Shown: positions 31,494 through 43,638, counted from the first letter of the stretch. The stretch: DNA of 64,000 nt from Chiua virens (GCA_019787685.1 JAHNUO010000004.1:1054001-1118000), one strand, 5' to 3'. Numbers and translations: made by a program. The notes: generated by a model not told the origin, from the sequence alone.

Positions 31494-34400
31494 ATGTCCA
31501 CTACTCCACAACAACTGCACCCCGCTGGTCCAAACGGCCCAAACGGCGTTGCAAAGGCCAACAGCGATGCATCTCTCCAACGTGTCAAGAACCTGCCAGG
31601 TTACACCACCCCCGTCTTCAAGGGTAAGGAGGAACAGCGCGCCATCGTCCTAGCAGACATCGCGAAGAAGGTCAGTCACTCCATAATCCTATCATCAAAT
31701 CACCTCTTGACCAATCTCTATCCTCTAGGGTTTCATCCCCCGCGAGTTGGTCGGCAACGAAGTCAACTGGTTCTACTCCCAGCTTGGCATCGACGACACG
31801 TACTTCCAGAACGAATCCCCATCCGTGATAAGCGATCACATCATGGCGCTCTTTGGTGCCAAAGTGCTTGCGTTCACCAAGCACGATCCGTCCAAGCTCG
31901 TCATCGATTTGGAACGCATCGACGAAAAAGGAAACGGCGCTACATTTATTCACACAAGTCGTCCCGGCTTGACATCTACCGAGGGTCCCGGTGCTACCTG
32001 TGAAACCAGGTGCCTCTTGGAGTGTTTCATGATCCGCTCTCTACTCACGCACCGCCCTCTAGAATCGACGCCTTGTTCCTGAATAACTCGATCCCAACCA
32101 ATTGTTACCGTCTCGAAACATACCGTTCTACCGGTTCTATTTCTGACACAGCCCCGCAACAACTTCGTTGCTACTTTGTAACAAAATGTCGATTCCCTGC
32201 TCAGCCTCCCCCTTCGTCTCGTACCGATGGTCGTACTGATATCCGGACCGTCTCCGATCCCGTCTTCCTCGAAAAGGCTAGCGAAAATACCATTGAGATC
32301 TACCAGAGGATAATGTGGCAGGTCGAAAGTCGCTATGGTCCCGTCATGGAAGTCTTCGAGGTCGAAGGCACCCGTGAGAGGCGTCTCGTCATCGGCTACA
32401 AGATCGGCGGAACTTCTAGATTCTTCAGGTATGCTGTCACTTCCTGTATTGCAATCAGTGCTCACCCATCGCACAGTGCGCTTTCCAATCTTTACCATTA
32501 CTACCAGCTCTATTCGTCCCGCAAGTACGTCGAGCAGTTTTCCAATGGCGTCACGATCATATCCTTGTACCTCAACCCCATGCCTGACTCCACTGCTGCT
32601 CCGATCGAGAGTTCGATCTTCCAAGTGATGAAAGAGGCCTCCTTGCTCTACTGTCTCCCCGACAATCCATTCTTCCTCAATCCCGAGAACTCGAACCACG
32701 CTGTTCAGGAAGCTACATACGCTTGTGAGTATCCTACCAGCTCGCCTTCATGCCGATCTAAGCACATTCTATCAGACTGTGGTTGGGTCTTCGCGCAACA
32801 TTTTTGCAATCGCCTCGGGCCTGCATATCTCCAGTTGAGAAACATCCTTAGTGAAGCGGACGCTCATCATGCAGAAGTTCTCAATGATATCAAGAGGCGT
32901 TTCAGAGAAGAGACCTTTACTCGGGAGAGTATTGCTCAAGTCATCCACGCTCACCCTGAGTTGGTGGGTGTGATTAAATCTAACCGCAAGAAATGATCTA
33001 AAAGTGTTCCAGATCCACCTACTTTACGTGAACTTTGCCATGGTCCACTACCCTGTCGTCGATGATGAATCCCTCAAGTACGTGTACCGCCAATTCGTCG
33101 AAACGTGATTGAACCATTACATTAGGCCTACCCTCTCATACCAGCGGTTGCAGACTACCCAGCCCCTCACAGATGAGGAATTGTATGACAAGATCAGACG
33201 CTCGGTCCCAAACAAGCAGGATGTGCAAGTACTTGAAAGCTTCTTGATTTTCAACAAGTGCGTTCATCGGGTTTCCTGCAACGTGATTCCGCTGAACGGA
33301 CTGCTTCGCAGGCATGTTCTCAAAACTAACTTTTATCAACCGACCAAAGTCGCGCTTGCATTCCGCCTTGCCCCGGATTTCTTGCCAGAAGCAGAATACC
33401 CCATATCACCCTTTGGCATGCTCTTTGTCATTGGAAATGAATTCCGCGGTTTCCACATCCGTTTCAGAGATGTCGCTCGCGGTGGTATCCGCATAGTCAT
33501 GTCTAGGAACAAAGAGTGAGTCGCACAGGTCGAAATCTTGCACCGTTGTGTTAATCGTCTCTTCAGGAATTATTCCATCAATCAGAGAATGTTATTTGAC
33601 GAGAACTACGGTCTGGCTTCGACACAATCATTGAAGAACAAAGATATACCTGAGGGAGGTGCCAAGGGAACCATCTTACCCTCGTAAGTTACTCACCACT
33701 GTTGATGCGACAAAAACTGAGCGAATCGCTATCTAGGCTCGGCGCCAGCCCAAGGCTTTGTTTCGAAAAATATGTAGATGTAAGTCACATGAAGTTACCG
33801 TCCCACCCTTCTCACAAGTCTTCGTAGGCCGTCATGGATCTGCTGATACCTGGCCAGACTCCTGGAATCAAGGAACGTCTAATTGACCTTTACGGTAAAC
33901 CCGAGCTCCTCTTCTTTGGACCTGATGGTTCGTTTTTTTCCTTGTCACGTTCGTGTTCAGTGATGACGGATTATGTTTCAGAGGGAACTGCGGACATGAT
34001 GGATTGGGCAGCATGTAAGCATATAGTTTCTGAACTTAGTTCAAGGTCTTGACCTTTCCCTCAGTACATGCTCGCCATCGCGGTGCCGAGACATGGTGGA
34101 AGTCATTTACCACCGGCAAGAGTGCGGAGCGCCTTGGCGGTATACCTCACGATACGTATGGAATGACCTCATTGTCCATCCGTCAGTACGTGTTAGGTAT
34201 CTACAAGCAACTTGGCCTCAGAGAGAAGGACGTAACCAAGGTCCAGACTGGCGGTCCTGGTGAGTAGACTCCGCTTCATTTTAAAGAGCTCTCCTGAACC
34301 GACTGTTTGGTTAATAGATGGTGATCTTGGTTCAAGTACGTACACGTCCAGTTCGTAATCACTCTCTTACGAAAAAATACAGACGAAATCCTGCTCAGTT

Positions 34401-35490
34401 CGGATAAGACTGTTGCGGTGATCGATGGTAGCGGTGTTCTCGCCGATCCCGCTGGCATCAACCGTGAAGAGCTTGTACGCCTCGCGAAGTTGAGGGTGCC
34501 CGTCGCCAACTTTGACAGGTCCAAGTTGAGTAAGGATGGATACCTCGTCAAGGTCGATGAGCACGATATCAAACTGCCGTGTACGTCACTATCTGAACCC
34601 TCATTCCATGTTTCACTGACAGGCTGTTGATTATAGCTGGCGAGGTTGTTCTTGACGGTACAGATTTCAGAAACGGAGCGCACTTCAGGTTCAAGGCAGA
34701 CTTGTTCGTGCCTTGTGGTGGGCGCCCTGAGGCCGTCAACATATCTAACGTTGCTGCGTTGTGCGACACAGAGGGAAAACCTCACTTCAAGTACATTGTT
34801 GAGGGTGCCAACTTGTTCATAACACAGCAAGCGCGACTCCATTTGGAGAAACGCAAGGTTATCCTATTCAAGGATTCCAGTGCGAACAAAGGTGATTCAT
34901 TTTCCCCAGTATTTTCCGATTATTTTTGACCCCTTTTCAGGTGGTGTGACCAGTTCGTCCCTCGAAGTTCTCGCTGGTCTTGCATTGTCAACGGAGGAAT
35001 ACCTTGACCTCATGATCTTCAAGGACGGAATGCCTTCAAAATTCTACAAGAACTACGTAAAAGACATCCAAGCGAAGATCACGGAGAACGCGGCTGCCGA
35101 ATTCCAATGCATCTGGCGCGAACATTCTCGTCTGCAAGGAGCCAAACCTCGAACCCAAATCTCCGACGAGCTCTCGAGTTCGCTCAACAATCTGCAGGCA
35201 GAACTCGAAAGTTCAGATCTCTTCGAGCATGCGCCAAGTAGGAAAGGTGTAATGCGTAGAGCCGTCCCGAAGACGTTGGTCGATCAGATCGGCCTTGATA
35301 CCCTGCTCGAGAGGCTTCCAGAACCCTACCAACGCGCGTTGTTCTCTAGTTGGGTTGCTTCGCACTTTGTACGTCTTCCGCCATCACATTCGTTCCTTCA
35401 CGCTCAAGCTTTGTCTTTTAGATCTACAAGTATGGCGTGAATGGATCGAGCGTGAACTTCTTCCACTTTGCTCGCGACCTTGCTAACTAA
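31494..35490 (+). CDS. GDH2: NAD-specific glutamate dehydrogenase, large fungal type
   Basis: Eighteen exons: 31494-31670, 31729-32009, 32063-32428, 32477-32724, 32776-32963, 33013-33077, 33126-33257, 33312-33515, 33567-33683, 33737-33779, 33828-33927, 33982-34014, 34065-34259, 34318-34335, 34383-34580, 34637-34891, 34941-35368, 35422-35490. The total is 3,117 nt, 1,038 aa, the usual length of the roughly 115-kDa fungal enzyme, and no correction is needed. It catalyses oxidative deamination of glutamate to 2-oxoglutarate with NAD, allowing glutamate to serve as carbon or nitrogen source. Conserved blocks: FHIRFRDVARGGIRIVMSRN, NKDIPEGGAKGTILPSLG, GTADMMDWAALHAR, TYGMTSLSIRQYV, GGPDGDLGSNEILLSSDKTV and VEGANLFITQQARL. 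Its 3' end converges on the lipase-like gene with 114 bp between stops. The clean frame over 18 exons contrasts with several neighbours. Confidence 0.96.
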
Positions 35491-35604
35491 AAAAGGGCTT
35501 CATCCCTGTACATAGAATTTGTAGAATGTTAGATCAACTTCCGTGTACAATATATCCTTAAATCGGATTGTGCAGGGGTGAAGGTATGGTGCTACTTAAT
35601 AATA

Positions 35605-37453
35605 CTACAAACCCTCCTCGTACAGTTTACGCGTCAGTGCTACGTAGAACTGCTCCAAATCAAATTTGGCCGCTAGGTCGTTCTTCATTGATTTCTTTGG
35701 CGGAGAACTTTCTTTCGGAGGTGATGTGTTTCCCGATGAAGGAACATGATCTACAATCCAATCAAAGACTGCAGAGAGTTTATCCGTCGAGGCCTTGACA
35801 ACGGGATCGTTGCGACCATCCTGTGCAATCTGGTCGGTTTCCCCGATTTCCGACACAACGATACTGGCGGCTCGAGCAAGCTCGAGTCTGCCCCTCTCCT
35901 GTTTCTTCCAGGCACCGATGAACCTGGACCAGTCTCCCAACGACCACCCCTCTCCGGCGACGCGATTCGTGATATTGCCTATCCCAGACGGCAACTCCAC
36001 GTTCATCAAGTCCATCCCGCGCGCACCCCGTATCTCCCAATGATCACAGCCATTCAAGACACCGAGAAGCTCGCCCCACCGCGCACTTTGAACGGTCACC
36101 AGTCCGTCGTTTCCCCACTCGTCCTCGGAGTCCCACGATGGGACGGCCGAGGTGGCAGATGTCACGCCGATTGCGGCTGCCGTTTTCAATGCTTCCCGCG
36201 CTTTCCGCTCGGCGTCATCGAGGACCATCTTTGGAAGCCAGAGTGGATGCCAAATGTTCATCTCCTCGATGCGGGACGCGACGCTAAAGTACTTGACGCG
36301 GGGATCGTCGGGCGTGGAGGGGTTGAATACGTCGTTGAGGTAAGACGTCGTCAAGTTTGCGTAGGCGGGCGAGTCGATGAGCGAAAGAAGAAGGGTGGTG
36401 AACGAGGAAGGGAGATTAGAGAGGGAGAGACGAAAAATCGCGTCACGCTTGTCGTTGGGGTCTGTGGATGATGTCGGTTCCGAGTCGGGTAGCGTTTCGC
36501 ATTCTGCATCGTGTGCGCGCTGGGGAGTGGATTCGGATGGGTAGCGTCCGAGACCGAGATGTTGCTGGACGCGTTGGTGTCGTCTGTGTATGTTCTAGGA
36601 GAGATAGATGGGATAAGACTTACCGCACACCAATCCATGAATGGACTTCCGCGGTGAGGGGTGCTGATAGAAGTCAACGATAAGGGGACGTACTCGGTTG
36701 GTCGAATGTGTGTGATGAGGTGTCGACAATCGAGTCCGCCCATGGAGTGGGCCATAAGATTGATGCCTCTACCGCGTGCTCTCTGTTGAAGGATACGGTC
36801 GAGATTCTCTGCCCTCGATGCGATGGAACCGGTTCTATTAAGGCGTGAGAATGCTGGGGGAAAGCGTGGCGTATGCCTTACGATGGTACTCCTGTGACGA
36901 TGACTTCGGCACCGAGTTTGTGCCTCAGAATTGATAATACAGATGACCAGTAATGCTGACGCAGACTGGGAAATGCCGCAGGACCTCTAACGTCGAATCC
37001 GTACAAACCTGGGACAAGGTCAAGCGAGGGGAACTGGATCTGAGGGTACATACCGTGACAGAGGACGATGGGGTAGCGCGGTGCTCTGACTGGATCAAAG
37101 AGTGTGGGGTTGTTCATTAACCGATGGATAGTGTCTTGATCTTCTGTGTTCCCCTGAGGGAGAGGAGGTTGTTCACTCGGTGGGCAGGTAGGTGGTAGTG
37201 ATGGGGTATGGTGTGGAAAGGAGAGTGCGAATCTCGTCTCTGATCTGGGCCCATGTTCGGAACTTGCGTGTTTGGTGGAGACCTGCAGGTAGGCAGATAT
37301 GAGCCAGGACCAGATAGTAGTAGATTGTGGGGGCTGGTCTGAGCGACGAGAATGTAAATATTGGTTAGTGATTGATAGGGTCGATATTACATTGAAGATA
37401 CGACGGAAAAGGACGGCCAAGTGGACTGGCAGAGACACGGCGTTGTTGTTCAT
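35605..37453 (-). CDS. Lipase-like alpha/beta hydrolase
   Basis: Four exons on the minus strand: 37453-37054, 37008-36882, 36834-36624 and 36564-35605; 565 aa, in frame. Features in order: a basic N-terminus (MNNNAVSLPVHLAVLFRRIF) that could target mitochondria, a Pro-rich linker, PIVLCHGLYGFDVRG (strand with oxyanion hole), VTGVPSTGSIASRAENLDR, the nucleophile elbow NLMAHSMGGLDCRHLI (AHSMG), and SISTPHRGSPFMDW; then a long C-terminal part with VKYFSVASRI and WHPLWLPKMVL and the candidate histidine region GCDHWEIRG. Basidiomycete relatives are annotated as triacylglycerol lipase or alpha/beta hydrolase of unknown lipid substrate. The start at 37453 is the first in-frame ATG; a further small intron in the N-terminal region (around 37290-37240) is possible. 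Confidence 0.85.
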
Positions 37454-37657
37454 CTTTGCTGCACTCAATCCGGAACATCCACGTTCCAATACTCATATTG
37501 CTTACGTAAATACAATGTCCCTCTGCCCCAACTTGAAGCAGTCTACCTGGACTTACCAACGCGGGTTAGTGATCGGTGGCTGACCGTCACTTTGATTCAT
37601 AAATATGCTTCCGGTGCGGGATCATCGCTCAGGCTGAGGTTAGTTGCTCTCTGCAAC
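37454..37657. promoter_or_regulatory. Bidirectional promoter, lipase-like / GH16
   Basis: 204 bp between divergent start codons. A weak AT-rich element (TTCATAAATATGC, 37594-37606) lies about 55 bp before the GH16 start. Confidence 0.35.
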
Positions 37658-39191
37658 ATGAGACTGCTTATTTTTTGCTTCACTGTCATCGTTCTTTCTG
37701 TCCGTCGCGTTCTAGCAGGTAAAACTTACTCCAAATCGGTAGATATCACCGGCGCAGCTTTCTACGACGAGTTCAGTTTCTTCAGTTCCGCAGACCCGAC
37801 CCACGGTCGAGTGTATGTTTCTCTCTTCCGCTCCGCTGTCTTGTGTCCTGACCAATTTCGCTTACTTCTCTCTCATTAGCACCTATGTCGATCGCCAGAC
37901 GGCCCAGGAATTCAACATCACCTATGCCACGGATCACTCTTTCGTTTTGGGCGCCGACCATAAAACCTATCTCGTGCCGTCAGATCCTGGCAGAAGGTCA
38001 GCCCGCATCATCTCCAACAGGCAATTATCAACTTTTGTCGCGGTGTATGTCCGCCGAATTCTTCTTCGAGTATTTCATACTCATGTATTCCTAGCTTTGA
38101 CATGTATCACATGCCGGAAGGATGTGGGTGAGCAACCGTCAACGGACCATTTTTTTCTGTTTTGCGTCTAATCAATGGCGTTAGCACCTGGCCGGCCGTT
38201 TGGAGTGTGAGTACCTACCCTTTTAGTGACTCCGTTCATCTGAATGTTTGTTCATTCGTAGCTAGGCGATAATTGGCCTAATCAGGTACGTTTTTTCTAC
38301 ATCCCTCGTTTTCGGAACAAGCTGTAACATACTACAGGGTGAGATCGATCTCGTCGAAGGGGTGAACAATATGTCGCCAAATATTGCATCTTTGCATACC
38401 GGAACTAGTGAGAAAACCAATTTACGTCCTCCTTCATCGATTAACTCTCCCATCAGACTGTCACATGTCGGGCTCGCGTGCAATGACTGGGTTTGTCTGA
38501 TCATCCTTGCACTTTTTGGGTCCTTCACCATTGTTTAGTCGAATCGCTGGCGTAAATTGTGCAGCAGCAGAAACGGGAAACGATGGTTGCGGTGTCCAAT
38601 TTTCTGATAAGGCGAGTTTCGGGCCTGAATTCAACTCCATCGGGGGCGGATGGTATGTTTGCACTTTGGATAGCCGCAAGGGGGCTGACTCCCATCATAG
38701 GTATGCACTTGAGCGCAATAACAGCCAGATCAGAGCGTGGTTTTGGCCCCGAACTGATGGCCAAGTTCCTGATGAGGTTAAATCTGGTTCAGCCCATGAC
38801 ATCATCGATACAGATGAATGGGTACGCACTTTCAGATGAATGCTGCGAGTTTTACTGCAATATTTTGCAGGGTATGCCTGCCGCTGATTGGTCAAGTGAT
38901 GAGTGCGACTTTTCCAAGAGATTCGGGCCGCACAGGATTGTCATCAACCTCACATTCTGTACGATTGCATCCCTCGATGTAATCATCACTGATTTTGGGA
39001 CAAATTTTAGGCGGTGACTGGGCTGGTGCTGTATACTCGAGCTCTGGTTGTCCTGACACATGCGAGAGTCAGTGTGGGTGGCTTACATATTCTACGGGTG
39101 CTCACTCCCCCCTACAGACTATGTCAACACAAACCCGGGAAGCTTTTCTTCTGCATACTTTGAATTTTCGGCGATCAGGATATATGCTTGA
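37658..39191 (+). CDS. GH16 endo-1,3(4)-beta-glucanase, secreted
   Basis: Twelve exons: 37658-37812, 37880-38044, 38095-38127, 38185-38206, 38262-38285, 38338-38407, 38457-38490, 38539-38652, 38701-38821, 38871-38958, 39011-39067, 39118-39191; 318 aa, in frame throughout. Signal peptide MRLLIFCFTVIVLSVRRVLA, then the GH16 fold: FDMYHMPEGCGTWPAVWS, catalytic GEIDLVEGVNN (E-x-D-x-x-E), GGGWYALERNNSQIRAWFWP and DWAGAVY near the end. It lacks a Ser/Thr stalk or GPI signal, so it is probably a free secreted enzyme. GH16 members of this type cleave mixed-linkage or beta-1,3-glucans. It differs in subtype from the GH16 at 20959 (EIDTFEGV, with GPI-like tail). Two exons are 22 and 24 nt. Confidence 0.93.
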
Positions 39192-39425
39192 GAGACTGGG
39201 AGTCGGATGATAGGATAGTGCGGAAGGTCGTTGGATAATGTGATACCAGCCATATAGCCGACTATTGCGGAAATGATGGGTGTGTAGCAGGTTTGACCAC
39301 TCGTGTAGACATTAATATTGATATCAGACTGTAGTAGCAAGGAAGGGTTGACATTTCACTACTAATTTAGGTCAACTGACCTCGACGCGCTCAACTGATT
39401 TCGGTCGAGACGCGTCTCAACCTCG

Positions 39426-40513
39426 ATGCCTCGCAGTAAGGCAATCTCAGAATTCAACGGCCTACCGTCTGCAGCTGCATCCAACTCCACAATCAGCGCG
39501 CGTCCTCGACGACAAGCAAGAGAGTTTCTCCCAACTTCTGTTCTGACAGAACTCTGGTCGATCTGGCAGGCTGACCCTCGCGTACCCTCGATCAATTCCA
39601 GGCGATCATGGGCAATCTCTCGTGATGCAAACCCTCGGCTAGTCGACAGCTGGTTCCTCCGCAGAAAGGCATACGCGAAAAAAGCTGGGCGGCCGATACC
39701 GGCCGAACCGTACGACCTCCCACTTGGCGCACCAATTACACCGAAGCGAGAGCAATCCGTGACCGCGACCGAGACCGAACTCGACGCCGTTCCTGACTTG
39801 CCTTCTGACGACACACTGGTATATCCGCCCGATGATGGCGACTCGAACGATGTGGAAGCTTCTTCCGACATCATTTTCGACGAGACGCGTATAGAACCAC
39901 AAAAAACTGATTCGTTCGCATACAAGGAGACTCCACAAGAACATTTCCCAGAACACCTAGAATCTCAATCGGAACCGAGGTTTGACGTCGTCTTCTTCTT
40001 GCTCCTCATTGACTCCTCTTGTCGCTAGTTCGTCTGATTTTGATGCAGTTGAAAATCGGTCTGAGGATACACCATCGTTCAACGATCCCTCTTTCCCTGT
40101 TTGCAATCAAGGCCAAGGGGAGCAATCCAGCTTTACATGTATACTCTGTTCCGAAAACGGTAACAAAACATTCCTTTGAAAGCATCTGTGTATATGCGGC
40201 GCTCTGATACACAGGCATCCCAGACGATGTTCAGTCCGAGTCTGACGCGACGTCTAATTTGGATCGAGGAGAACTGTTCACATCATCTCCACGTTTCGAC
40301 TTCCTTCCCGAAACCCTTTCCGAGCTCTCTGCTATCCCATTCCTATTTCGCACGCCCTCTATCGTACTATTCCCTGACAACGCGGTCAGTCATCAGATCG
40401 TGGATAACTGGACGTCTGTCGAGGACGAGCTAGGACGTCTTGTGAATGATGGAACGCTGGATTTTTCGTTTCTTGACGCTCCACATCTCACCTCTATGGA
40501 GTTGTCCGATTGA
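39426..40513 (+). CDS. Homeodomain-like transcription factor
   Basis: Three exons: 39426-39979, 40029-40159 and 40215-40513; 327 aa, in frame. Residues about 35-90 look like a homeodomain: helix 1 around VLTELWSIWQADPRVPSINS, helix 2 SRRSWAISRDANPR, and a recognition helix VDSWFLRRKAYAKKAG with the invariant Trp-Phe and a basic tail. The rest is acidic (EDTPSFND, DDVQSESD) and probably disordered with activation potential. Basidiomycetes carry several such lone homeobox genes of unknown role. Mating-type HD genes are unlikely because there is no divergent HD1/HD2 pair and no mitochondrial intermediate peptidase gene nearby. The homeodomain call rests on helix 3 and spacing; helix 1 is divergent. 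Confidence 0.72.
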
Positions 40514-40971
40514 ACTCGATGCAGATGTTGCACATGTCTGTTTTGCTTAAATTCCACGACCATGTTAGCTGGTTAAAGTGGTTTGGTGGTCATGCATTCA
40601 TGCTCTACCGGTACCCTAGATATAAGCCGTGTGCACGACATCTTGTTCTGACAGACCGTTGCATTCTCGATCATGAGGGTTCCGTTGGTCCCGGTGTGTG
40701 CGGGGGAGCTGATCAAGACCCCTCGGAGTCAATGACCAAACCTGCCACAAAGTGAAACTGGTTGCAGCGTTATGGGGATAACTCTTACTAGGGCCCCGAT
40801 TTTTCCTACAGCATCGCTCCCATGGCAGACGTGAGTGACTTTTCGGTCTTCTGTGCCCGTCCGCAGCAGTGCGCTGTCTATAAGTCCCACTTTGGTCAGT
40901 ACACCTGGATTTATAATTTAGGCCCACATATTTCCTGCGAGTGTGAAACCTTGCCACACATCATTTGTACC
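40514..40971. other. Intergenic region
   Basis: 458 bp between the homeodomain gene and the aldo-keto reductase on the same strand. It is presumed to hold a 3' UTR and the next promoter; no specific signal seen. Confidence 0.4.
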
Positions 40972-42647
40972 ATGACCCGTGCTACGACTCGCCTCGGTGG
41001 AACAGCGTCCGACATTGTCGTCGGTAAAGTTGGGGTAAGACGGGCCGCGGGTTCCGTTTCGATCGGTTTCACGAAAACTGATTGATGATCTCATTTTCGC
41101 TGGTAGCATGGCCTCATGTTCATGACGTGGGTAGTTCGCGTTCCGAACGCACTTGGGCACTGACCAGGTTCTCCAGCTGGACACCAAGCCCCGTACCTGA
41201 TGAACAATGTTTTGCGGCTATCAAAGGAGGTATCGATGCATTGCCCCCCGGTGTCAAGATGTTCCTCAACGGAGGTGGGTACACCGACGGCGATCATTCG
41301 TGATGGTTTGGACAGCATCTTGCTCCTCAGGGGAGTTTTACGGCCACAACCTGTCCACTACAAACTTGGAGATGATCGCTCGGTTTTTTGAAAAATACCC
41401 CGAATACGTCGACAGGGACGTTCCTGTCGATCAAAGTGAGCACCACCAAAGGCGCTCTCCCACCACGTTGACGAGAACATGTCCTTGTGCGAATTCTAGG
41501 GAGCACTCAAGCAAGGTGGCCAACTTGGCCCGATGGCTCGCAAGTGGACGTTGATCTCGTCATAGTAGGGTGCACTGATACCTGCTCTTTCACCAGGCCA
41601 GAGAATCTCGCGCGGAGCATCAATCTTATCAACGAGAAACTGAGAGGAACGAAACGCCTCGACTTGTTCGAGTGCGCGCGCGTCGATCCCGATGTGCCAG
41701 TGGAAGTATCGATCGCGGCGCTCGCGAAACTCAGGAGTGAGGGCAAGTTGGATCATATTGGGATGTCTGAATGCAGCGCAGAGACGCTGCGTCGAGGACA
41801 CAAGGTCAGTCTGGTCTTTGATCGCGATGCTAGGTCGTCAACCTCGTTGTATTGTACAGATTCACCCGATCAGCGTGGTGGAGATCGAAGTCAGTCCGTT
41901 CTCGTATGAGCCGCAAGCACGAGATGGTACGTAAATGCGGATCAGTTCCTTTGTTGACTGAAATCTCGCTCGCGTCAAGTCATCGCTACTGCGAAAGAAC
42001 TGGGAATTGCAGTTGCTACTTACTCGTGGGTCTTGTAATCTCGCCATCGTCCGTGCCTATATTCATGACGTTCATGTAGACCGCTTGGAAGGGGCGTCTT
42101 GACAGGTCAAATCAAGAAAGCAGATGATTTGCCTGGTATGCAGCGTCATAGGACTCGCTCGTGGGAATCACGACTGAACGACTGAATGCAATGCAGCGGA
42201 TGATTGGCGTCGTTTCTTCCCCAGGTTTCAAGAAGACGTAGGTTGTGCTCCGTATGTAGTGGCTGTCGGTTTTGACACGGCTTTGCCTTCAGAATTTGAA
42301 GCACAACGCCGTCCTCGTAGATGCATTCACTGAGATTGCCCAGAAGAAAAATGTGACGACAGCGCAACTTTGTATCGGCTGGGTTAGCTCACTCGGCCCG
42401 CATGTCATTCCTATCCCCGGGTCTTCGTACGTCCTTGTCTTCACTGACACGTTGGTCGTTCAACTGATCGAGTGTTTCCAGACGCGTAGAACGTACTCTC
42501 GAGAATTCTGCGGGCGGTGACGTTGCATTCACAGAGACGGAGTTGCAAGAGGTCAATGAATTGATTGAAAGTCTGAAGTCAAAGGAACCAGGTACCCTGC
42601 CCATGCGGAGGGTCTTTGGGCGTGAGCACATCCGAGTTTGTTCTTGA
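40972..42647 (+). CDS. Aldo-keto reductase (pyridoxal-reductase-like)
   Basis: Twelve exons: 40972-41034, 41107-41126, 41177-41274, 41331-41435, 41500-41543, 41597-41804, 41860-41926, 41980-42025, 42080-42135, 42197-42237, 42293-42426, 42482-42647; about 348 aa. AKR landmarks: the catalytic Tyr in GGEFYGHNL, the catalytic Lys in FLSIKG, IGMSECSAETLRR, the barrel strands ISVVEIEVSPFSYEP and LGIAVATYSPLGRGVLTG, QLCIGWVSSLGPHVIPIPGS (cofactor-binding end) and VERTLENSAG. Related fungal proteins reduce pyridoxal or other aldehydes with NADPH. One extra G at about 41421 shifts the frame immediately before the catalytic lysine strand. An alternative GT donor there (41421) would keep a frame but delete FLSIK, so an error in the sequence is more likely. 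Confidence 0.85.
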
Positions 42648-42778
42648 ATGCGACAAGGTTGCAGACATATGTAGATTGTTGGAACCGAACGGTCAATAAT
42701 ACTGCATTAAAGAAGTACCCCAGTTAACATGAGTGATAGAGCAGCGCCGTTGCGACTTTGCTCCCCGGATGGTAAGCA

Positions 42779-42898
42779 CTATGTACATGACGGACTCTCG
42801 GAATGCAACAAGGCTCCCAAGGCAGCCTTGTGTGGTGTTCTCGCAGAGTAGCATCCAGCCAGAACCACCCCGGCAAAGGGTACTGCGAAGAGAATCAT
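42779..42898 (-). CDS. Possible tiny membrane protein or terminal exon (weak candidate)
   Basis: A 39-residue frame from ATG 42898: a hydrophobic helix (MILFAVPFAGVVLAGCY) followed by SARTPHKAALGALLHSESPS. It looks protein-like and may be the last exon of a small single-span membrane protein, with an upstream exon joined over an intron ending near 42910, but no start with the right phase was found, and it lies inside the 3' flank of the coiled-coil gene. No family recognised. Confidence 0.25.
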   Translation of the reverse strand: MILFAVPFAGVVLAGCYSARTPHKAALGALLHSESPSCT

Positions 42899-43008
42899 GA
42901 ACGGTAACGACCCCTTCCTGACGTTAACGTCAGCCTAGGCAGAGCATCCGACGGGAAACTGCAACAACTCACGATGATAACGCATCCTCAACATGCCAGA
43001 GTACTATA

Positions 43009-43379
43009 TCACTTTCTTTTCGCCATTTGTCTCGTCAAATTGTCAATGTACATCTGCAACGTGGCATTCTCAGACGTAAGCTTGTCGACGTCGGCTTGAA
43101 CGCTGTGCACGCGCGTCAAGAGGGCTAGCGAGAAACCAATGACAGGTCTATTTAGTGTGGGCCGGAAAGACGAGCGTTCAGAGAAAGGTGCAGCTTACCT
43201 CTGAGATCACCCTGTGCGGCAGCGATATCTCTGTATACTGAGTCAGAGCGCATTTCGTGGTGAGCCCGCGACACGTACTTGAGCACTTGTTCTTTCCGGA
43301 TCGCATCCTTGACAATGTTACCCGAATCAGCATTGGAGATGGCCCAAGCAGTGCTTTCTTCGAAACCGTTGAGCGCCAT
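43009..43379 (-). CDS. Short coiled-coil protein (SCOC-like)
   Basis: Two exons on the minus strand, 43379-43199 and 43124-43009, joined over a 74-nt intron; 98 aa. The N-terminal half (MALNGFEESTAWAISNADSG, VLKYVSRAHHEMRSDSVYRD) is hydrophilic; the C-terminal half is a coiled coil, LRALLTRVHSVQADVDKL then TSENATLQMYIDNLTRQMAK, which matches the register and sequence of SCOC (short coiled-coil protein, an Arl1/Arl3-effector at the Golgi also linked to autophagy). The acceptor just before ALLTRV was preferred because the nearer one (43147) leads to a stop. The SCOC identity is remembered similarity in about 40 residues, so moderate. Confidence 0.65.
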
Positions 43380-43451
43380 CGACAGAAGTTGAGGAGGTTG
43401 GAATGAAGCTTCATGCAATACTTGGTTAACCGAATTGGAGGTGGATTTCGC

Positions 43452-43465
43452 AAAAAAAAAAAAAA
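43452..43465 (-). terminator. RNA polymerase III terminator of tRNA-Asp
   Basis: A run of 14 A on the plus strand, i.e. T14 on the tRNA strand, starts four bases after the 3' end of the tRNA. T-runs terminate Pol III. Confidence 0.85.
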
Positions 43466-43469
43466 GGTC

Positions 43470-43540
43470 TCTCTGGCGGGGAGTCGAACCCCGCTCTCCC
43501 GCGTGACAGGCGGGTGTACTATCCGATATACTACCAGAGA
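43470..43540 (-). tRNA. tRNA-Asp (anticodon GUC), intronless
   Basis: 71 nt. Acceptor stem TCTCTGG/CCAGAGA pairs over all seven positions. The D-arm is GTAT/GTAC, the anticodon stem CCCGC/GCGGG carries loop CTGTCAC with anticodon GTC, and the T-arm CGGGG/CCCCG carries TTCGACT. The internal A-box and B-box promoter (GGTTCGACTCC) are intact. No intron and no encoded CCA. It lies in the divergent gap between the SCOC-like gene and the GGTase-I beta gene. Confidence 0.97.
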
Positions 43541-43638
43541 CGTTAGTACTTGCACACCTCATCTTACATGTCGTGTTCTATTAACACAGGTGGTACATTC
43601 GCTAAAAGTGACAATACTGCCCCATCTTATGCTCAAAA

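Noticed and set aside
39426..40513. Mating-type A (HD) locus
   Set aside because: Only one homeodomain gene, no divergent HD1/HD2 partner and no mitochondrial intermediate peptidase gene in the window.
41418..41500. A longer intron starting GTTCCT at 41421 in the aldo-keto reductase
   Set aside because: It would keep a frame but remove FLSIK, which contains the catalytic lysine; the ordinary GTGAGC donor at 41436 with one extra base upstream is preferred.
43147..43198. The nearer acceptor (AG at 43148-43147) for the intron of the SCOC-like gene
   Set aside because: It leads to a stop after eight codons; the acceptor at 43126-43125 gives the coiled coil in frame.
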